This document shows, piece by piece, positions 60,601-64,000 of a stretch of DNA of 64,000 bases (its first letter is position 1; each line of letters starts with the position of its first letter). A program made the position numbers and the translations under genes. Source of the stretch: Phoenix dactylifera (lineage: Eukaryota > Streptophyta > Magnoliopsida > Arecales > Arecaceae); assembly GCF_009389715.1 (NCBI RefSeq), contig NC_052399.1:2000938-2064937 (forward strand). The letters run 5' to 3'. Below the pieces are notes generated by a model, which searched no databases, was not told where the DNA came from, and saw only the letters and a list, made by a program, of their open reading frames with translations.

Positions 60601-61287
60601 TTAGGAATAGGTGGTGTGCTTAGTCAAGAACGTCATCCTATAGCCTATTTTAGTGAAAAGCTGAATGAGGCTAGACAACGATATTCCACCTATGACAAGG
60701 AATTTTATGCCATAGTCCAGGCCCTACGGTATTGGCGACATTATCTCCTTCCTAATGAATTTGTTCTCTATTCTGACCATGAAGCACTTCGTTTTCTTAA
60801 TTCCCAGAAAAAACTTAATCATCGACATGCCAAGTGGGTTCAGTTCCTCCAGGATTACACTTTTGTCCTCAAGCATATGTCCGGTGCTGCGAACAAAGCT
60901 GCTGATGCGTTAAGTCGTCGAGTAACTCTGTTGTCCGCCATGTCTGTTTCCATCACCGGTTTTGATAGACTTAAGCTCGATTACTTGTCTTGTCCAGATT
61001 TTGGCCAACTCTATAATGCCCTTGCTGATGGACAAGGACCTTTGATTGATGGTGTTTATCTACAAGACGGGTACTTGATCAAAGCTTCCAAGCTCTGCAT
61101 TCCGCGCACTTCCGTGCGCGATTTCTTGATCTGGGAAGTACATGCCGGTGGTCTCTCTGGACATTTTGGCCGTGATAAGACCATAGAAGAAGTTGAACGT
61201 CAATTTTTTTGGCCAAGTTTGAAACGGGATGTTGCTAAAATTGTGGGACAGTGTCGCACGTGTCAACTGGCTAAGCACAAAAAATAA
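57601..61287 (+). CDS. Chromovirus gag-pol up to the internal stop (gag, PR, RT, RH, integrase zinc domain)
   Basis: A 1,228-residue frame. Gag capsid-type sequence (about 155-340) includes VRFARMKLLGRAKLFW. The zinc knuckle is CFKCQGFGHVASQC (385-398, CX2CX4HX4C). The protease active site is DSGS at 500-503. In reverse transcriptase, KKDGTWRMCVDSRAIN precedes the catalytic YFDD (849-852). RNase H starts at CDASG (996-1000). The integrase HHCC zinc domain uses H1181, H1188, C1218 and C1221. The frame ends at TAA 61285-61287, immediately after the zinc domain. Gag and pol are fused in one frame without a gag stop. The ATG at 57601 is the first in this frame after the leader; a second Met is codon 19. 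Confidence 0.9.
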   Translation: MHLRSGRVASYLEFPLDMDSKIEALLKAIHDTNIQVQNTNAQVQANNAQIHDLTTMSTQVNARLDSIEASIQRVIESQKVSTPHLPGLDEDDTLEQILEQQGSVRQGNFDHRSVPGPHYAYPRPRGPGPIPPVDRVHRHTVDSREPRDPDEDVMRGIRVEAPTFDGRLDPKVFSDWLHEMDHFFEWYNLSEEKKVRFARMKLLGRAKLFWQNTEQLLTRRHQPAITDWVEMKEKLKEKYLPLSYQSDLLDRWNNLRQGSRTANEYIAQFDEFMMRSNVAEDERMILSRFRRGLNDELRKELVLREVSTLDQAYTFVQNYEQFSKSMFARRPDTRRVPTSAQPSGPRPPVGSVPPKPFSSPPIQNRDNKGKGILGEPPKPSSRIQCFKCQGFGHVASQCANPTLVIDTHEQQDDIDNLEEQIYEPNLDDIHDVEDETEEESHTLGCIRPTPQIIAHEPDRSTVNVVRCAITQPKETDDWRRTSIFHTYIKCGEKDCKVIIDSGSCINAISSSIVARLGLTPVSQPHSYKVSWIDTSSIHIKERCLVPIQILSYKDTVWCDVLPMDVGHLILGRPWLFDLDVTIYGRTNSCSFVFQGKKIKLNPLRPKTLNKSTDKSKSKGKELHILNPTEFERNIFKDSPVFALLVKELQPHLKSTLSAESLAILEEFKEVFPEDLPDHLPPLRDIQHAIDLVPGATLPNLPHYRMNPSDHAELLKQINELLQKGFIRESLSPCAVPALLTPKKDGTWRMCVDSRAINRITVKYRFPIPRLDDMLDMMAGASIFSKIDLKSGYHQIRIRPGDEWKTAFKTKDGLYEWLVMPFGLSNAPSTFMRVMTQVLRPFMGKFLVVYFDDILIYSHTKEQHLGHLRQVCTTLRNESLYANLKKCSFFTTHVNFLGYIVSSEGLSADPAKITAIVEWPEPKNITDIRSFHGLATFYRRFIKGFSTLMSPITDCLKRGDFQWTRAAAKAFNDIKTKMTEAPVMRLPDFNKVFEVECDASGLGIGGVLSQERHPIAYFSEKLNEARQRYSTYDKEFYAIVQALRYWRHYLLPNEFVLYSDHEALRFLNSQKKLNHRHAKWVQFLQDYTFVLKHMSGAANKAADALSRRVTLLSAMSVSITGFDRLKLDYLSCPDFGQLYNALADGQGPLIDGVYLQDGYLIKASKLCIPRTSVRDFLIWEVHAGGLSGHFGRDKTIEEVERQFFWPSLKRDVAKIVGQCRTCQLAKHKK

Positions 61288-62577
61288 AATACTGGCCTAT
61301 ACACCCCGTTACCTGTCCCAGATCGCCCTTGGCTTGATCTTAGTATCGACTTCGTACTCGGCCTTCCTCGCACATTTCGGAAACATGACTCCATTTTTGT
61401 GGTTGTGGATCGTTTTTCTAAAATGGCCCACTTCCTTCCTTGTTCCAAAACTTCTGATGCCTCTCGAGTAGCCAAGATATTTTTTGCTGAGATTGTTAAG
61501 TTATACGGTTTACCAAAAACCATTGTCTCCGATAGGGATGTCCGTTTCATGAGCTATTTTTGGAAAACCTTGTGGCATCTGGTTGGCACCAAACTTAAAT
61601 TTTCTACGGCTTATCATCCTCAAACTGATGGCCAAACCGAAGTCGTCAACCGAAGTCTAGGTAACCTTCTGCGTAGTCTAGTTGGGGATCACAATCGTAA
61701 CTGGGATTCTATTCTGCCTGTCGCCCAATTTGCATATAATTCATCAGTCAATAGATCTATCGGGATGAGTCCATTCGAAGTGGTCCATGGGTATAAAGCT
61801 CGCAAACCTGTAGATCTCCTACCTATGTCCCCCCATATTCGCATTTCTGAGTCTGCACATGCATTTGCACAGCACATTCATAATCTGCATCAGGAAATTA
61901 GCAAACGCATTCATATGAGTAATGCTCAATATAAGCTACAAGCTGATTCTCATAAGCGAGATAAATCATTTCAAACTGGGGATTATGTGATGATACGTAT
62001 TCGGCCTGAGCGGTTTCCATCTGGAACCGTCAAGAAACTGCAGGCTCGTAGTGCTGGGCCCTTTCGGGTATTACAACGCGTGGGTACTAATGCTTACGTT
62101 CTTGATCTTCCCTCTGATTTTGGTATTAGCTCCACTTTTAATATTGAGGATTTGGTTGCTTACAAGGGCCCCCTTTCTATTCCTACTGATCCTTTCGCTC
62201 CGCCATCACTTGAGCTTGATGATACTCCTCTTCTTGATTCCACCCCATCCCCGACCAATCTAGCTTTACCACCAGCACAAAAAGAACATATTGATGCCAT
62301 TTTAGATGAGCAGACTGTTTCTACCAGTGATGGGGGTGTTCAGCGTTTTCTGGTTCGTTGGCGAGGACGCCCGGAGTCTGATACTACATGGATTACCCGT
62401 GCGGAGTTACAGCGCATTGACCCAGATCTTTTGGAGTACTACCAGAGTCATTCGTCGGGGTCGACTTCTTCTTACCCGGGGGGAGTTGGTGCGGACACGA
62501 ATACTGGACTGATTATTTTGCGGGATTATGGTCGTCGCAGGAAGACGGTCCAGCCACTTTCATTGTGGCTGGATTGA
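61288..62577 (+). pseudogene. Chromovirus integrase core and chromodomain, cut off by the upstream stop
   Basis: The same frame continues after the TAA with no ATG until 61399. The integrase catalytic triad is all present: Asp in SIDF (61348), Asp in VSDRD (61531) and Glu in DGQTEVVN (61639), with the D35E spacing expected. A GPF-type C-terminal segment follows (AGPFRVLQRVG). Then comes a chromodomain-like stretch (about 62287-62445: IDAILDEQ, FLVRWRGRPESDTTW, LLEYYQ). The last 30 codons, ending LWLD and TGA, lie inside the 3' LTR. A product starting at 61399 would lack the first catalytic Asp, so without readthrough the integrase is inactive. Confidence 0.85.
62478..62486 (+). other. Polypurine tract candidate
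   Basis: GGGGGGAG plus one base lies directly before the 3' LTR, where plus-strand DNA synthesis would be primed. It sits inside the coding frame. Confidence 0.55.
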
Positions 62578-62850
62578 TTGATGTTTTTCTTTTATTATTA
62601 TTTATTTTGATAGGATTAGTTTGCATATTGTCTTGTGAGGACCTCTTTCGAATTGTTTTTATTATTGGGACTTATTTGTTATTTGGTGGCCCTATATATA
62701 TATAGGGCATGCATTTGTTATTTTTTTTAATGAATTATTGCATGAAAATTAATCTTCTTCTTCCTCATCTCCTCTCCTCTTCCTCTTCTTCTTCCCCTCT
62801 TTCTCTCCTCTTTCTCTCTGCATTCCAATCCCTACATCCGTCCTGCGTCA
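62487..62850 (+). repeat. 3' LTR of the chromovirus
   Basis: 364 bp, identical by eye to 54969-55332. It is followed by ATTAA (62851-62855). Confidence 0.93.
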
Positions 62851-62855
62851 ATTAA

Positions 62856-64000
62856 GCTATGGTCCAAGTAAGCGAGTTGCCCTTCAAAGTGAAGTCCTAG
62901 ACAAAAAAGCAAGCATATGCTTCATCTCTCAAAGAGAATCCAATCCGATGGTGGACAAGCAAGAGACATGCCATGTAAAGCAAAAACCTAGTCCTCTTTA
63001 GTCTCCTTTTCATCCAAAAAAAAAAAAGAAAAACGACAAAACAAAACAAAACTAGGCCCAGGGGAAAAGGCAGCACTAGGGCTTCACGAGAATAAACAGC
63101 AGCAAGGAAATGAGAATCCAAGTCATCATAGGTTGTTTCCGGGCTTTTGCTTTTGTCAACAGGCGGGTTATCTTCAAAGATGATCGATGAGCATCCCTTT
63201 CTCGTGGAATGCTTTTATATATATATATATATAAAAGTTATATTAGCTTTTGTTTACTATCCTACTGGTTAGGTCAATATCTTCATAGTGGGTAGCACTG
63301 TCATCACGTTTATATTGAGAGAAATGGCGAGAGGAGGATTGAAATAAAGAGAGAGAGCTCAATTTGGTCCTTTACTGTGGGGTAATCTCGTCCCATTTCT
63401 CCCAAATGCCAGTTTCTTTCTTTGATGCGATTTGCCGGTATGAGTTGATTTATTATTTTTGATTGATGTATATGTGATCTTTTTATTCTTTTCACCTATC
63501 ATATTAATTGTGGATAAAGAAAGAATAAGTGAATTCGAAACATTATGTACATCTGCGCAGAAAGTAGAATAGAATTTTTAACACATTGTTTCACGTTTGA
63601 TGGCCTACTTACCATATAATGCTCTTTCAACATATGTCATGATACATAAAAGAGACTTTTGCGTATATATTTAAGCAAACAGGAGTTATTTACCTCTTCA
63701 AAATCATTAAGTGTATGCATGCCACTCATACCACTCATGCATTATGAATTCTTCGAGCTATAGGAAATGATTGTCTTGTAGCATTTAATAAAGTTTGAGA
63801 CATCCTTGGTTTTTATTGGCCAAATGATTCCCGTAATATTATTCTTCGTGACTAAAAAAAAAAACTTATGATGCGATTCATTGCCCTTGTAAATGGCACA
63901 TGTTCTGCAACAAGTTTATGGTCATGGTCTTTCTCATGCTTATATTTGTGGTCTTGGCCTTTCTCATTAAGTGCATACATACCCCTCATACCACTCATAC
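62856..64000. other. Intergenic, no supported gene
   Basis: An (AT)n run lies near 63217-63232. A 38-bp phrase 'tcattaagtgyatrcatrcc' plus 'ctcataccactcat' occurs at about 63705-63742 and again at 63967-63999, with the second copy reaching the window edge. No coding signal is visible. Confidence 0.4.

Larger units (their letters stand above)
54969..62850 (+). mobile_element. Ty3/gypsy chromovirus (CRM-like), recent insertion
   Basis: Complete 7,882-bp element. It has two 364-bp LTRs identical by eye and a flanking 5-bp duplication ATTAA (54964-54968 and 62851-62855). The order is primer site for initiator tRNA-Met, a 2.2-kb leader, one long gag-pol frame with gag, protease, reverse transcriptase, RNase H, integrase and chromodomain, then a G-rich tract and the 3' LTR. 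The reverse transcriptase wording (FIRESLSPCAVPALL, YRFPIPRLDD) points to the CRM clade, which includes centromeric retrotransposons. Clade placement is by recall. One in-frame stop at 61285 interrupts the polyprotein, so this copy is probably non-autonomous despite its youth. Confidence 0.92.

Overview
The window looks like a stretch of a plant nuclear genome, most likely a monocot and possibly a palm. The reasons are an intron-containing alpha-xylosidase gene of the plant XYL1 type, an NRR/NIMIN-type defence regulator with a DLNxxP motif, a dense mix of plant-type retrotransposons, and AT-rich intergenic DNA. The palm assignment is an inference and was not tested. No bacterial features, operons or CRISPR arrays are present.

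Host genes are sparse. (1) 4496-4948, minus: a 150-residue NRR/NIMIN-like NPR1-interacting protein, with three TGACGT motifs 140-190 bp upstream of its start. (2) 21186-26070, plus: a three-exon GH31 alpha-xylosidase (XYL1-like), 922 residues and apparently intact. (3) 35754-36197, plus: a small tryptophan-rich acidic protein of unknown function with a well-placed TATA box. Much of the rest is recognisable repeat or has no gene that I can support.

Mobile DNA by region. 7.8-8.9 kb: an LTR-like remnant with a 27-bp array. 9.65-10.04 kb: a decayed TRIM on the minus strand. 12.8-13.4 kb: a LINE RNase H pseudogene. 14.7-16.6 kb: a GGCCC-rich inverted-repeat element, then copy 1 of a non-autonomous TIR family that carries a GC-rich insert. 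Copies 2 (27.5 kb) and 3 (45.5 kb) lie in the opposite orientation. 27972-28129: a 68-bp near-perfect hairpin. 37.96-44.30 kb: a deleted Tat-like Ty3/gypsy element (minus) plus an inverted reverse transcriptase fragment, together flanked by a 400-bp direct duplication of unrelated sequence. 52.3-54.9 kb: a cluster of a tRNA-derived SINE with a 13-bp target duplication, a TRIM, and a solo LTR. 54969-62850: a young Ty3/gypsy chromovirus (CRM-like) with 364-bp LTRs that look identical, the target duplication ATTAA, and one in-frame stop inside the integrase region.

No new multi-gene system is evident. The most interesting signals are the hairpin, the duplication-flanked composite insertion, the recent chromovirus insertion, and the NRR-like gene with its TGACGT cluster. 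All coordinates and comparisons were read by eye.
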